NCBI GenBank assembly: GCA_049999725.1 | Contig: JBNGIS010017806.1 | Location: 1 to 31,382, forward strand | Direction of reading: 5' to 3' | DNA: 31,382 nt | Source of the DNA: Haplomitrium mnioides | Taxonomy: Eukaryota > Marchantiophyta > Haplomitriopsida > Calobryales | Shown: piece after piece, positions 31,187 through 31,382 of the stretch | How positions within the stretch are numbered: the stretch's first letter is position 1 | How the letters are laid out: the number at the start of each line of letters is the position of its first letter | The notes under the pieces: model-generated | The model's database searches: none | The model's input: only the letters and a program-made list of their open reading frames with translations | Told to the model about the DNA's origin: nothing | Made by a program: the position numbers and the translations under genes

Positions 31187-31214
31187 AGAGAGTCTATGCA
31201 AGCATGGACTCTCT
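31187..31214. repeat. Near-perfect palindrome in the inverted copy's intron
   Basis: Arms AGAGAGTCTATGC and GCATGGACTCTCT surround AA, with one wobble-type mismatch (T/G). The corresponding site in the plus copy (28186-28206) has lost its symmetry. Confidence 0.9.
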
Positions 31215-31382
31215 TCTCACAACTCAACTTACTAAGAATTATTCGAATCAAATATTCTTTGCTAAATAGCTTAAAAAAAAATCTTTTAGCTATAAGTTGA
31301 GAAAACTTAACATCTCTAGAACTAGGTTTTGAGTCAGAAAAAAAGAGGATGGATTAGCCAAAGGTGTCAAAAGAGAAGAAAA

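Larger units (their letters stand above)
30339..31345 (-). repeat. Right arm of the ~1-kb imperfect inverted repeat
   Basis: Reverse complement of 28055-29115, including the intron words GGTGGTGACCTTAGCCTTGC and TAGTTCTAGAGATGTTAAG. The copy probably continues beyond the window. Confidence 0.88.

Noticed and set aside
28055-31345. Inverted repeat as an assembly artefact (folded read)
   Set aside because: The arms differ by many substitutions and indels and one arm carries an extra segment, which a folded-read artefact would not produce.

Overview
The window looks like repeat-rich nuclear DNA of a land plant. The evidence is two Ty3/gypsy and one Ty1/copia retrotransposon with initiator-Met-type primer sites, nested insertions, AT-rich unique DNA, and GT..AG introns in decayed genes. 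I see no intact host gene. The lineage cannot be fixed from sequence alone. A large-genome, possibly non-flowering plant is a guess based on repeat style. A run of 100 N (25923-26022) is an assembly gap.

Layout. 1-173 (-) is a fragment of the same gene family found complete at 26-29.5 kb. 170-4971 (-) is a decayed Ty1/copia element: full 5' LTR at 4684-4971, truncated 3' LTR at about 170-269. 4972-7061 holds minus-strand retroelement debris. 7067-16147 (+) is an old Ty3/gypsy chromovirus with 469-bp LTRs and a perfect 5-bp target duplication (ATTAT). It is inserted in the RNase H region of an even older minus-strand gypsy element (16153 to about 19.1 kb). The chromovirus 3' LTR is itself split by a 3892-bp GC-rich, non-coding TG..CA insertion (12082-15973, target duplication ATAGC) that carries tandem repeats. 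19.1-21.5 kb shows nothing clear.

The most interesting part is 21.5-31.4 kb. A divergent pair of multi-exon, decayed genes flanks the assembly gap. The minus-strand gene (21974 to about 25.86 kb) fuses a ParB-like domain to a DNA N-methyltransferase of the type whose SAM-binding motif is C-terminal, an architecture best known from phages and bacteria. The plus-strand gene (26341-29478) resembles the plant proteins annotated as DUF7869, with RNase-H/transposase-like acidic motifs. Introns of both genes carry the same 16-20 nt palindrome (type GTCCATGCGCGCATGGAC), singly or in arrays with a 24-nt period. Paired substitutions keep the two arms complementary. A second DUF7869-like copy lies in inverted orientation at 30.3-31.4 kb and a third fragment lies at 1-173.

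I infer that the two genes and the intronic palindromes belong to one poorly described plant mobile-element lineage that couples a transposase-like protein to a DNA methyltransferase. All copies here carry stops or frameshifts, so this locus is a fossil of the system.
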